Of a stretch of 64,000 nucleotides of DNA, positions 17,156-25,910 are shown piece by piece; positions within the stretch are counted from its first letter, which is position 1; every line of letters begins with the position of its first letter. The notes beneath the pieces were generated by a model, which saw only the letters and a program-made list of their open reading frames with translations, ran no database searches and was not told where the DNA came from. Source of the stretch: UBA7985 sp002690455 (GTDB lineage Bacteria; Pseudomonadota; Alphaproteobacteria; UBA7985); the NCBI GenBank assembly GCA_965662775.1, contig CBFIIW010000013.1:24472-88471 (forward strand), read 5' to 3'. Position numbers and translations under genes: made by a program.

Positions 17156-17995
17156 CTATTTGCTCTGTTCCACAAGATCGAGGAAGTCCGCCTCGGTTTC
17201 CACCCGTGCGATGTCGTCAGCAGCTACGCGTCGGGCGAGACCCGCAGCCACAAGTCTGTCATAGCGATCGCGGCGGGCCCTGATTAGGTGCGGGAACACC
17301 CACTTGACGAACTCCAGCGGCGGAAAGTCATCCGCCACGCGCAGACCCGTTTCTGCGCTGTATTCGGCGATGGCAGCATCGAGGAATCCAGTGCGGTAGA
17401 ACATTGGTTTAGGGTAGGCGATGGTACGCTCGATCAGGTGCTCAACATGCTCATCAGCCGCTTCGATGTAGACCAATTGCGTGCGCTGGCTCAGGTGCCG
17501 GAGCACAGGGTCGTTTGCCGGATCTTCGAGATCAACGACTTCGATCAAGCTGCCGCCCGCGTCGACAAGGAAGTGATCGTAGCCATAAACGGTCGAAGCA
17601 CGATCCATGAAATAACCGACGTCAAGCAATGCGGCGATCTCCGCCTGCTCGTGCAGGCGCTGGCGCCGAGCAAACTCTTCTCGATCGTGGCCGCCTTGGT
17701 CCTTGCGTCCGAGGGTGCCAATCCACGCACTCAACGGTGCCAGATTTTCCATGGAGATGTTCGAGCGGATATAGATGCTGTCAGACTTGAGCAAAGTCGC
17801 CAGTGCCTGCTGTTGCATTGCGGCCAGATAGAGGTCATCCTGAATGGCCTCACCCAGATAGCGAGTGCCGATCCGATAGTCTCCGGAGTAGTGGAACCAA
17901 CGGTCTCTGGGTAGCTTTAGCGCCAGCGTGGTCTTGCCCACGCCGGACATACCTAGCAGGGTAAAGGCCTGTGATTGTGGTATCATGATTTGCAT
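17156..17995 (-). CDS. P-loop ATPase of unknown role
   Basis: A 279-aa soluble protein. It begins MQIMIPQSQAFTLLGMSGVGKTT, with a Walker A motif (GMSGVGKTT, residues 15-23) resembling nucleotide kinases. The middle (SIYIRSNISMENLAPLSAWIG, then FLVDAGGSLIEVVDLEDP) suggests a kinase-like core with a possible Walker B in FLVDAGG, and the C-terminal half has PHLIRARRDRYDRLVAAGLARRV, a LID-like Arg-rich helix. ATG 17995 follows GAAGGAAC; ATG 17986 is an alternative. It lies 68 bases before metA on the same strand. The function is not recognised; a small-molecule kinase is possible. Confidence 0.75.
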   Translation of the reverse strand: MQIMIPQSQAFTLLGMSGVGKTTLALKLPRDRWFHYSGDYRIGTRYLGEAIQDDLYLAAMQQQALATLLKSDSIYIRSNISMENLAPLSAWIGTLGRKDQGGHDREEFARRQRLHEQAEIAALLDVGYFMDRASTVYGYDHFLVDAGGSLIEVVDLEDPANDPVLRHLSQRTQLVYIEAADEHVEHLIERTIAYPKPMFYRTGFLDAAIAEYSAETGLRVADDFPPLEFVKWVFPHLIRARRDRYDRLVAAGLARRVAADDIARVETEADFLDLVEQSK

Positions 17996-18213
17996 GTTCC
18001 TTCGGTGCCTTATCGCTGTGCACGGGTCAAGCATGCCGATTTTGCGGGGAGATGTGCCGCGCATGGGATTGTCGTTTGCGCACGGTCATGCTGTTTTGCG
18101 GCCGCAATAGGAACGTCGGTGCGTTGATATGCGACCATGCATCGCTTGACCGGACCGTTCGACCCGCATAGTGAAATTACGATTTTACCTTGGAAGTGTG
18201 AGAGGCTCAGCCC

Positions 18214-18963
18214 ATGAAGGCGCTCGTATGTGTAAAGCGCGTGGTGGATTACAACGTGAAGATCCGGGTGAAGCCGGACAATCGCGGTGTTGATCTGGCC
18301 AACGTGAAGATGTCCATGAATCCCTTTGACGAAATCGCGGTGGAAGAAGCGATTCGGATGAAGGAAGCCGGTATCGTTGAAGAAATCATTGCCGTTTCCA
18401 TGGGCGAAGCCAAAAGTCAGGAAACCATCCGTACTGCACTTGCCATGGGTGCGGACCGCGGGATTTTGGTAGAAAGCGACGATGACCTTCAACCACTGGC
18501 GCTTGCTAAGATGCTTAAGGCCATCGTGGAAAAGGAAGAGCCTGGTATCGTGGTTGTCGGCAAGCAGGCCATTGACGGCGACAATAACCAGACGGGCCAG
18601 ATGCTCGCTGCCCTGCTTGGCTGGCCGCAGGGCACCTTTGCCTCCAAGGTTGAGAAAGACGGAGACACGCTGAAAGTTACGCGTGAGGTTGATGCGGGCC
18701 TTCAAGTGGTCACCATGCCACTGCCTGCTATCATCACCGCTGACCTGCGCTTGAATGAGCCGCGCTATGCGTCGTTGCCAAACATCATGAAGGCCAAGAA
18801 GAAGCCGATCGACATTATGACCCCCGCTGATCTGGGCGTCGACGCGACGCCACGCCTGTCCACCGTCAAGGTTACTGAGCCACCAGCACGTGCAGCCGGT
18901 GTCATAGTCGGGAACGTGGGCGAGCTGGTCGATAAACTCAAAAACGACGCCAAAGTCGTCTGA
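18214..18963 (+). CDS. etfB: Electron transfer flavoprotein beta subunit
   Basis: A 249-aa beta subunit that binds AMP and, with EtfA, passes electrons from acyl-CoA and other dehydrogenases to ETF-quinone oxidoreductase. Signatures are MKALVCVKRVVDYNVKIRV, MNPFDEIAVEEAIR, GKQAIDGDNNQTGQMLA and the docking peptide ADLRLNEPRYASLPNIMKAKKK. Its stop is 20 bases before etfA. Group-I (respiratory) type rather than bifurcating, judging by the context. Confidence 0.97.
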   Translation: MKALVCVKRVVDYNVKIRVKPDNRGVDLANVKMSMNPFDEIAVEEAIRMKEAGIVEEIIAVSMGEAKSQETIRTALAMGADRGILVESDDDLQPLALAKMLKAIVEKEEPGIVVVGKQAIDGDNNQTGQMLAALLGWPQGTFASKVEKDGDTLKVTREVDAGLQVVTMPLPAIITADLRLNEPRYASLPNIMKAKKKPIDIMTPADLGVDATPRLSTVKVTEPPARAAGVIVGNVGELVDKLKNDAKVV

Positions 18964-18983
18964 GAAAAGAAGGAAACTGAGAC

Positions 18984-19913
18984 ATGAGCATTCTGATTTT
19001 TCTCGAACATGATGCCGACGGAATTAAGGACGCATCCCTGTCAGCCGTGACCGCTGCTAAGGAAATAGGGGGTGACATCACCGCCATCGTGGTGGGTTCA
19101 GGCGCTGATGCTGCCGCAGAGGCTGCGGCAAAGATTGACGGAATTTCAGCCGTGGTGAAGGCAGGCGACGGTGCCTTTTCTCACGCTATTGCCGAAAACA
19201 TTGCACCGCTGTTGGTCGAAGCAGCTTCAGGGAAGACCCATCTGGTTGCCGCTGCGACTACCGTGGGCAAAAATATCCTCCCACGGGCCGCGGCTCTGAT
19301 GGACGTACAGCCCATCTCGGATATTTCGGCTGTGGTTGATGGAGAGACCTTCGAACGCCCGATCTACGCCGGAAATGCCCTAGCAACCGTGAAGTCTTCG
19401 GACAGCATCAAGGTGCTGACCGTGCGGACAGCCAACTTCGACGCTGCGGCGACGGAAGGCGGCTCGGCGTCGGTTTCCGATATGTCGGGTGCAGGCTCTG
19501 CTGGCATGACTGCCTGGGTCGCTGATGAATTGTCGGCGAGCGATCGCCCTGAGCTGACTTCAGCGTCGGTGGTTGTCTCCGGCGGTCGTGGCATGGGATC
19601 CGCCGACAACTTCGTGATCCTCGACGCGCTGGCGGACAAGCTTGGCGCAGCCGTCGGAGCCTCTCGTGCAGCGGTGGATGCCGGTTTCGCTCCGAACGAC
19701 TATCAGGTTGGCCAGACCGGCAAGGTGGTTTCCCCCGATCTGTATATCGCCGTTGGTATCTCCGGCGCGATCCAGCACCTTGCGGGGATGAAGGATTCAA
19801 AGGTTATCGTTGCCATCAACAAGGACGAAGAAGCCCCGATTTTCCAGGTGGCGGACTATGGTCTGGTTGCTGATCTGTTCGACGCGGTGCCCGAATTGAC
19901 GACAGGAATCTAA
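18984..19913 (+). CDS. etfA: Electron transfer flavoprotein alpha subunit
   Basis: A 309-aa alpha subunit carrying FAD. The C-terminal FAD-binding domain is evident in VSGGRGMGSADNF, GASRAAVDAGF, QVGQTGKVVSPDLYIAVGISGAIQHLAGM and the closing VADYGLVADLF. AAGGAA precedes the ATG. It forms an operon with etfB and is closed by a clear terminator at 19958-19986. Confidence 0.97.
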   Translation: MSILIFLEHDADGIKDASLSAVTAAKEIGGDITAIVVGSGADAAAEAAAKIDGISAVVKAGDGAFSHAIAENIAPLLVEAASGKTHLVAAATTVGKNILPRAAALMDVQPISDISAVVDGETFERPIYAGNALATVKSSDSIKVLTVRTANFDAAATEGGSASVSDMSGAGSAGMTAWVADELSASDRPELTSASVVVSGGRGMGSADNFVILDALADKLGAAVGASRAAVDAGFAPNDYQVGQTGKVVSPDLYIAVGISGAIQHLAGMKDSKVIVAINKDEEAPIFQVADYGLVADLFDAVPELTTGI

Positions 19914-19957
19914 GGGAATCCCGTCAGCGTCGCCGCCGCTCGGGCGATACAGAAAGA

Positions 19958-19986
19958 GGGCTTCGCGATCACTGAAGCCCTTTTTT
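19958..19986 (+). terminator. Terminator of the etfBA operon
   Basis: GGGCTTC (19958-19964) and GAAGCCC (19974-19980) form a stem with a 9-base loop, followed by TTTTTT. Confidence 0.9.
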
Positions 19987-20066
19987 GTTGCCTTCTCATC
20001 CGGACGGCCCGATTTTTCATAAACATCGCAGCGCTTGCCGCGCCCAACGAACGGGGTTTTGACACC

Positions 20067-20600
20067 ATGGGTTACACGCCGCTTTCACTGCTGCTGCATT
20101 GGTTCACGGTTCTTTGGGTCGGCGTCATGTGGGTGGCCGGTGTCCTGATCAGCCGCTGGGATGATACCCCGGATGCTGTCTATGACCTGCATGTCACCGT
20201 CGGCGTGCTGGGCTTCGCCGTCATTGTCTACCGGATTGTGTGGCGGGTTGTGCGCGGCTTTGCTTCGCCGAACGCTGATCATGCAGGGTGGGAGCGGGCA
20301 CTGGCCCGAGCCGTGCAATGGGTGTTTCTGACTGCGCTGTCCGTGTCTATCCTCACGGGACTGATCAAAACCTTTCTGGGCACCAGCACGCAATACTTTC
20401 TGTGGGGATCGGAAATTCCAAAGATCAGGATCGTGCGAATGGGCGTCGGAGCGCAGTGGGTCGAGACATTGCATGAGATCGCGGCATACGCACTGTTTTT
20501 CGCGTTGATCCTGCACGTCGGCGGTGCGTTGAAGCACGTAGTGTTAGACCGTGACGGTACGCTTATGCGTATCCTAAAGCCATCCAGGCCAGGAAAGTAG
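20067..20600 (+). CDS. Cytochrome b561 family protein
   Basis: A 177-aa four-helix membrane cytochrome. The helices carry His residues in positions expected for two haem b: LLLHWFTVLW (TM1), YDLHVTVGVLG (TM2), and LHEIAAYALFFALILHVGGALKH (TM3/TM4). Family members oxidise or reduce quinone, handle superoxide, or act as the membrane partner of a periplasmic redox protein; no such partner is adjacent. It converges with ubiG, with only 6 bases between stops. Confidence 0.88.
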   Translation: MGYTPLSLLLHWFTVLWVGVMWVAGVLISRWDDTPDAVYDLHVTVGVLGFAVIVYRIVWRVVRGFASPNADHAGWERALARAVQWVFLTALSVSILTGLIKTFLGTSTQYFLWGSEIPKIRIVRMGVGAQWVETLHEIAAYALFFALILHVGGALKHVVLDRDGTLMRILKPSRPGK

Positions 20601-20606
20601 CCTGCC

Positions 20607-21404
20607 TTAGAGCGCGAATTCCGGCGCTGAGGGCGGCCGGTCCTGCGCGGCGCGGAAGCTCGCGATATAGGATACGCCGGTATCCTCAGTCAGTAGCCAT
20701 TTGTCGAGTAGTGGGTTGAACATGAAGCCTTTGATTAGCTGTGGCTGAAGTCCTGCCGCCTCGACCATTTCGAACATCTCAGCGGGGGGGACAAACCGAC
20801 GCCAGTCGTGCGTGCCGGTAGGCAGCCATCGAAGCACGTATTCTGCTGCGACAATGCCCAGGGCAAAGCTGCGCAGGGTGCGATTAAAGGTTGAAAACAG
20901 CACAAGACCGCCTTCGTCCCGTGCGCTGACGACGTCGGCGACGAACGCTGGTGGGTCGTTGACGTGCTCGATGATCTCTAGCGCCAGCACCACGTCGTAG
21001 CGCTCGCCAGCCTCGACCAGTTCAGCGACGGTGGCGACACGATAGTCGATCTCCAGCCCCATTTGCTCAGCATGGATCTCCGCCACGGGGATGTTTGCTG
21101 GTGTAGCGTCGACCCCGGTGACGTGCGCCCCCAATCGCGCGAGTGGCTCGCACACCAGCCCGCCACCGCAGCCGACGTCGAGGATTCGAAGCCCCGCCAG
21201 CGGGTTGGGTGCGTCAAGGTCGCAGTCGAAGTGCGCGGCGATTTCTTCGGTGATAAAGCGCAGCCGGGTCGGATTGATTTTGTGCAACGGGCGGAAATCG
21301 CCCGCCGGATCCCACCAGCTTTCCGCCATTGCGGTGAACTTCTCAACCTCGCCCGGGTCGATGGTGTGACCAGCCTTGCTGCTCGTTTGTTTTGTATCCC
21401 GCAT
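20607..21404 (-). CDS. ubiG: Ubiquinone biosynthesis O-methyltransferase UbiG
   Basis: A 265-aa SAM-dependent methyltransferase for both O-methylations of ubiquinone synthesis. Features are FTAMAESWWDPAGDFRPLHKINPTRL (characteristic UbiG/Coq3 N-terminus), the SAM motif ILDVGCGGGLVCEPLARLG, post-motif I VTGVDATP and VLALEIIEHVNDP. Divergent from lysC with 85 bases between starts, an arrangement common in alphaproteobacteria. Confidence 0.96.
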   Translation of the reverse strand: MRDTKQTSSKAGHTIDPGEVEKFTAMAESWWDPAGDFRPLHKINPTRLRFITEEIAAHFDCDLDAPNPLAGLRILDVGCGGGLVCEPLARLGAHVTGVDATPANIPVAEIHAEQMGLEIDYRVATVAELVEAGERYDVVLALEIIEHVNDPPAFVADVVSARDEGGLVLFSTFNRTLRSFALGIVAAEYVLRWLPTGTHDWRRFVPPAEMFEMVEAAGLQPQLIKGFMFNPLLDKWLLTEDTGVSYIASFRAAQDRPPSAPEFAL

Positions 21405-21489
21405 GCGTGTCCTGCCGTTGCAGCCTCGGGGGCGTTTCTATACCCCTTATGTCGGGTCTGACAGAATATTACGCAAGCAGGTTGGGTCA

Positions 21490-22734
21490 ATGGCGCGCAT
21501 CGTCATGAAATTTGGTGGCACCTCTGTCGGTGACATCGACCGCATACGCAACGTCGCCCGTCGGGTTAAGGCGGAGCACGACGCTGGGCACGAGGTGGCG
21601 GTCGTGGTGTCGGCCATGTCGGGCGAGACCAATCGGCTCGTTGGGCTGGTTTCGGATGCTGCTGCGCTCTACGACACGCGAGAATACGACGTTGTGGTGT
21701 CCACGGGGGAGCAGGTGACGGTCGGCGTGCTTTCGGTCATCTTGCAATCAATGGGTGTCGACGCCCGGTCCTGGCTGGGGTGGCAGTTGCCGGTCCGAAC
21801 CGAAGACGTCCACGGCAATGCCCGTATTCTTGACATCGACACCAGCGAAATCGAACGGCGCTTTGCGGAGACCCGTGAAGTCGCTGTGGTACCCGGGTTC
21901 CAAGGGGTGAGTCCGCGAAGCCGCATCACGACGCTGGGCCGTGGTGGTTCGGACACGTCGGCGGTTGCCTTGGCTGCCGCGCTGCGGGCTGACCGCTGTG
22001 ACATCTATACTGACGTGGACGGCGTTTACACCACCGATCCGCGCGTGACCGACAAGGCGCGAAAGTTGGACCGCGTAAGCCACGAAGAAATGCTGGAGAT
22101 GGCCTCACTCGGGGCTAAGGTTCTGCAGACGCGCAGCGTCTCTATCGCAATGAGCCACGGGGTCCCGCTCCAGGTTCTATCCAGTTTCGAAGACAGACCG
22201 GGCACGCTTGTGACCGCAGAGGATGAAACCATGGAAAAAGACGTTGTATCCGGGATTGCTTTCTCCCGTGATGAAGCCCGCGTGACACTGATCGGTATTC
22301 CCGATCGCCCTGGGGTCGCTGCGGCGATTTTTGGTGCGCTGGGCGATGCCGCGATCAATGTCGACATGATTGTACAGTCGCGTACTGTGATTGACGGGGA
22401 TGCCAAGACCGACATGACCTTTACCTGCGGGCAATCCGATCTGCCGCGGGCACTGGCGCTGATGGAAGAACGCCACGACGATATTCAGTATACCGAATTA
22501 GAAAGCGACGAGGATGTCGCTAAGGTTTCTATCGTCGGTGTTGGCATGCGGACAAACTCAGGCGTCGCTAAGACCATGTTTGGTGCGCTGGCCGAGAAGA
22601 ATATCAATATCAAGGTGATAACGACCTCAGAGATCAAGACCTCAGTGCTGGTCGGTGCGGACTATTTGGAGTTGGCCGTGCGGACCCTGCACGATGCGTT
22701 CGGGCTTGAGGGCAGTGCCGCTGCCGACGCCTAA
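21490..22734 (+). CDS. lysC: Aspartate kinase LysC
   Basis: A 414-aa aspartokinase of the single-function, Pseudomonas/Bacillus-II-like type that commits aspartate to Lys, Thr and Met synthesis. The kinase domain starts MARIVMKFGGTSVGD and contains TLGRGGSDTSAVALAAALRA and the YTDVDGVYTTDPR motif. Two C-terminal ACT domains (VTLIGIPDRPGVAAAIF and VSIVGVGMRTNSGVAKTMF) provide allosteric control by Lys/Thr. ATG 21490 aligns with family N-termini; upstream frame extension is unsupported. A terminator follows. Confidence 0.97.
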   Translation: MARIVMKFGGTSVGDIDRIRNVARRVKAEHDAGHEVAVVVSAMSGETNRLVGLVSDAAALYDTREYDVVVSTGEQVTVGVLSVILQSMGVDARSWLGWQLPVRTEDVHGNARILDIDTSEIERRFAETREVAVVPGFQGVSPRSRITTLGRGGSDTSAVALAAALRADRCDIYTDVDGVYTTDPRVTDKARKLDRVSHEEMLEMASLGAKVLQTRSVSIAMSHGVPLQVLSSFEDRPGTLVTAEDETMEKDVVSGIAFSRDEARVTLIGIPDRPGVAAAIFGALGDAAINVDMIVQSRTVIDGDAKTDMTFTCGQSDLPRALALMEERHDDIQYTELESDEDVAKVSIVGVGMRTNSGVAKTMFGALAEKNINIKVITTSEIKTSVLVGADYLELAVRTLHDAFGLEGSAAADA

Positions 22735-22773
22735 CTTCGCCGACTGCCCAACCCAGCGGACCAAACGGAAAAA

Positions 22774-22796
22774 GGGGCGCGAGAAGCGCCCCTTTA
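22774..22796. terminator. Bidirectional terminator between lysC and rpoH
   Basis: GGGGCGC (22774-22780) and GCGCCCC (22786-22792) flank a 5-base loop. On the + strand it is followed by TTTA, and on the - strand by TTTTT, so it can end both convergent transcripts. Confidence 0.8.
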
Positions 22797-22855
22797 GCTC
22801 TTTATGTCGCGGTCCTTGTCTCCGTAAGGGCGCCGAAGGTAGTGCGTGGTGGGCC

Positions 22856-23740
22856 TCAGCTTTCCAGATAGAGATCGTCAGCCTGACTGACCCGATCCAT
22901 CATAAAGGTCTTCAGCTTCGTCATGGCGCGGTGTTCGAGTTGGCGCACACGTTCCTTTGAGACACCAAAGAACTTGCCAAGTTCCTCCAGCGTTACGCCA
23001 TCGTCAGTTAGTCGACGCATGCGAATGATCTGCGCTTCTCTCTCGCCAAGGCTTTCTAACGCTTCGTCGAGCCATCCACGACGAATGTCACTGTCGTGTT
23101 CGAGGATGGTGTTATCTTCCGGCGTGGGGCGATCGTCGGAGAGCATGTTCTGCCACTCTTGATCCCCGTCTTCACCGATCACAGCATTCAACGAGCCGTC
23201 TGCAGCCGATAGACGCCCTTCCATCGCCTCCACATCGCGTAGCGGAACGCCGAGGGTCTCAGCGATTTTGACGCGACCGTCTTGGTTCAACCGCTCTCCG
23301 GTTGACTCTTCGATCTTGGAACGCAGGCGACGAAGGTTAAAAAACAGCGACTTCTGCGACGCTGTCGTTCCGGTACGGACGATCGACCAATTACGCAGAA
23401 TGAAGTCCTGCATGGCCGAACGGATCCACCAAGACGCGTAAGTGGAGAAGCGGACATCCCGGTCGGGTTCGAAGCGGTTGGCGGCGTGAAGGAGGCCAAC
23501 AACGCCTTCCTGGATCAGGTCGCCGACGGGCAGGCCGTAATTCTTGAACCGCCCAGCGGTCGAGACCACCAGCCTGTTATAGGCGTTGATCAATTCGTGG
23601 AGCGCTCGATCGTTGTTCTCCTCACGCCACGCACGGGCAAGCGCATACTCATGCTCTCGGCTCAGGAGAGGCGTCTCCATCGACCGTTTAATAAAGGCGA
23701 TATTCGCTCGGCGCGTTTCGCTATCTTCGTAAGCCGTCAT
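22856..23740 (-). CDS. rpoH: RNA polymerase sigma-32 factor RpoH
   Basis: A 294-aa heat-shock sigma factor. Region 2 contains NAYNRLVVSTAGRFKNYGLPVGDLIQEGVVGLLHAANRFEP and the DNA-melting FSTYASWWIRSAMQDFILRNWSIVR. The RpoH box is present as QKSLFFNLRR, which separates it from other group-2/3 sigma factors. Region 4.2 ends TLEELGKFFGVSKERVRQLEHRAMTKLK. The upstream 270 bases contain a duplicated motif (see the repeat at 23800-23859). Possible targets in the window are hsp20 and ftsH. Confidence 0.96.
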   Translation of the reverse strand: MTAYEDSETRRANIAFIKRSMETPLLSREHEYALARAWREENNDRALHELINAYNRLVVSTAGRFKNYGLPVGDLIQEGVVGLLHAANRFEPDRDVRFSTYASWWIRSAMQDFILRNWSIVRTGTTASQKSLFFNLRRLRSKIEESTGERLNQDGRVKIAETLGVPLRDVEAMEGRLSAADGSLNAVIGEDGDQEWQNMLSDDRPTPEDNTILEHDSDIRRGWLDEALESLGEREAQIIRMRRLTDDGVTLEELGKFFGVSKERVRQLEHRAMTKLKTFMMDRVSQADDLYLES

Positions 23741-23799
23741 GATTCCGTTCCCTGTCTCTTGGACTGCGCCTGGGGCACAATTGGTATGACCGAGACTAT

Positions 23800-23859
23800 G
23801 GTACTACCAAATGCGACAATTGAAAGGGCAAAAGGTGCTACCAGAACGGGGTGCGACAA
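23800..23859. repeat. Duplicated two-part motif upstream of rpoH
   Basis: On the + strand GGTACTACCA-N2-TGCGACAA (23800-23819) and GGTGCTACCA-N8-TGCGACAA (23834-23859) recur, 60-120 bases upstream of the rpoH start (that is, TTGTCGCA...TGGTAGYACC in the rpoH direction). The TGCGACAA copies are exactly 40 bases apart. It could be a pair of regulator sites or two promoters; only the duplication is certain. Confidence 0.6.
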
Positions 23860-24011
23860 CTTGACTAAAAATAGCCGCAGAGAGCTTCATGACAGGAGAA
23901 ATTTATAAGTAATTGCAGCAGGTTAAGCGAAAGAGACTGAAACCTTGCCGTCACCATTGATCCGCTTAGGGCCGATCACAACGGCGTGCTAAGGCGAAGA
24001 CCAGACGCCGA

Positions 24012-24812
24012 TCAGGCCTCAAAGGCTTCGATGATTTCGCCGTTTCCGTTGATACAGCAGGCGACTAACGGCCCGCCAAAACCACAACCAGCGTCGACAA
24101 AGGTCGCGTGATCCATCTCGGAAATACCAATGTGGTTGGGGTGCCAGCCGACGAACACGCGCTGGAAGCCGTCGAAAGGCCGCTCAAGGCGCAGGAAGTT
24201 CGGATGCCCCCACCAGAAGCTGTCTGTCTGGCGGTCCAGCGTCAGGCTAGGATTAATGCCCGCGTGAGAGAACAAGAACCGGCGTTGATCGTCGATGGCT
24301 GCGCGCCGCATAGCCATAATCAGGGAATAGTGGCCGGGCCAGGCACGGATCGCATTGCGCAGGCCAACGGTATAGTTTGCAATTTCGCTCACCGACATGC
24401 GGGCAAACCGGGCAGCTTCGCGTCCATTCGAGCCATAGGCGCGCAGCGTGCCTTCCAGGCCATGTTCCAGCATCCACGCCAGCACGGCGGGCGGAGACTT
24501 GGCAAAGTGCAGTTGCAGCACCTGTTCCAGCATCTCCTCCTGCGCCCCGCGTAGGTAGGCGATATCGCGGGGGAAGAGAGTAAAGCGACCCATGAGGTGC
24601 CGGCGGAAGGCCAATACCTCGTCGACGACGTCGATCACCTGACTGCCATAGCCAAGCAGGTTTCCCATATAGACCACGCGATCGCCGTGCTCGAAGCGTT
24701 GCTCGATAACGTCGTGGATGGCGGCAAGGCGGCTCATGTCGCCGTGTACGCTGGAAATCATCCAGATCCGGCGGGCAGCGGTCAGTGTTTCGAACCGATC
24801 AAGACGACTCAT
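24012..24812 (-). CDS. Metallophosphoesterase-fold protein with degenerate metal site
   Basis: A 266-aa homologue of PPP-type calcineurin-like phosphatases. Motif order is preserved but metal ligands are changed: GDxHG is SSVHG (residues 20-24), GDxxDRG is GNLLGYG (50-56), GNHE is GAQE (89-92), while SHAG (182-185), VGWHPN and VDAGCGFGGPLV remain. With the two Asp and the Asn/His pair lost, phosphatase activity is doubtful. The ATG at 24812 gives MSRLDRFETL; a longer frame to 24926 reads as non-conserved. It lies downstream of carD beyond a terminator. It may be a regulatory or scaffold pseudoenzyme. Confidence 0.8.
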   Translation of the reverse strand: MSRLDRFETLTAARRIWMISSVHGDMSRLAAIHDVIEQRFEHGDRVVYMGNLLGYGSQVIDVVDEVLAFRRHLMGRFTLFPRDIAYLRGAQEEMLEQVLQLHFAKSPPAVLAWMLEHGLEGTLRAYGSNGREAARFARMSVSEIANYTVGLRNAIRAWPGHYSLIMAMRRAAIDDQRRFLFSHAGINPSLTLDRQTDSFWWGHPNFLRLERPFDGFQRVFVGWHPNHIGISEMDHATFVDAGCGFGGPLVACCINGNGEIIEAFEA

Positions 24813-25120
24813 GGCGGCAGTCTCTCTGGTTGCACCGGGCAAAACAGGCTGGTGCAGGCTGGCGGATGGCCCTCGCTGGGACCAACGTGGGAAAGGTCGG
24901 CCGGGTAGCCGATGAAAAGGCTGCACCTCGAAATAAACGGGTGCTGAAATGCAAATATTACGCCGAGAGAATTGACCGCTCTGGGGCTAGGGGTCAAGCA
25001 AACCTGTCCCGATTCCACGTTATGCGAAGGACAACAAAGACTGGAGGCAAAAAAAAGGGGGCCGGAGCCCCCAATCAATCATACAGATCAATACTATGGT
25101 GTGCCGAAACCTGCGGTCAC
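24813..25120. other. Intergenic region carD to phosphoesterase gene
   Basis: About 300 bases holding the carD terminator (25049-25073) and presumably the promoter of the phosphoesterase-fold gene. No other gene is supported on either strand. Confidence 0.5.
25049..25073 (-). terminator. Terminator of carD
   Basis: Read on the - strand, GGGGGCTCC-GGCCCCC forms a strong stem followed by a run of T (complement of the A tract 25049-25056). Confidence 0.85.
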
Positions 25121-25627
25121 TCAGGCTGCCCGCAAGACCGTTTCAAGCCGCTCGGTGGCAGATTCTTCATCGATCTGCTCGATCGCCGCGAATTCGCGGG
25201 TTAAGCGGGCAAGTGCTGATTGGTAGATCTGCCGCTCGGAGAAGGACTGTTCGGGCTGTTCCTCACCACGGTGCAGATCGCGCACGACCTCGGCGATTGA
25301 TACTGGATCGCCAGAGTTGATCTTCGCTTCATATTCCTGAGCGCGGCGAGACCACATTGTGCGGCGCACTTTGGCGCGGCCACGAAGGGTGGTTAGGGCC
25401 GAGTCCATTACCTTCTTCGAAGACAGCGGACGCAGACCCGACTTAGATGCTTTGGCTGTTGGAACGCGTAAGGTCATGCGTTCAGAGTCAAATTGAATGA
25501 CAATAACCTCGACCTGGATGTCGCCGAGGTCCTGCGTTTCAATGCCTTTGACGTGACCAACCCCATGGGTTGGGTAGACGACGATGTCGCCCGCGTCGTA
25601 TGAGTCCTGGGCCATATTTGTTTTCAC
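25121..25627 (-). CDS. carD: CarD/CdnL-family RNA polymerase-binding transcription regulator
   Basis: A 168-aa protein. The N-terminal Tudor-like RNA polymerase-interaction domain has DAGDIVVYPTHGVGHVKGIE and the C-terminal helical domain binds promoter DNA at the upstream edge of the bubble (RGRAKVRRTMWSRRAQEYEAKINSG, with a conserved Trp). CdnL proteins stabilise open complexes at rRNA and housekeeping promoters. Start MKTNMAQDS; the second Met, four codons in, is an alternative. fdxA precedes it on the same strand. Confidence 0.94.
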   Translation of the reverse strand: MKTNMAQDSYDAGDIVVYPTHGVGHVKGIETQDLGDIQVEVIVIQFDSERMTLRVPTAKASKSGLRPLSSKKVMDSALTTLRGRAKVRRTMWSRRAQEYEAKINSGDPVSIAEVVRDLHRGEEQPEQSFSERQIYQSALARLTREFAAIEQIDEESATERLETVLRAA

Positions 25628-25910
25628 TCTTTAGCTCTTTTTGTCTTGGCGGCAGGGATAGGGTGTTCTATTCCTGCATGGACTACTGGTGACGTCCCTT
25701 CACTCCGAGCGTGTCTTCGCGCCGGGGGTCAAGGGAGCTTTCACTGTTGTCATCTCCCCAAAATAGCAAAATTACAGGTCTGTGACAAACACGGTGCGCG
25801 TTCTGCGCCGAAGTTGTCCACAGTTACAGACATGCGACCCCGGCATACCCTTTGGCATGGCCGAGTCGGTTTATGCGATTGCAGCGCCGTTGAGGACCGT
25901 TGGCCGGGCG

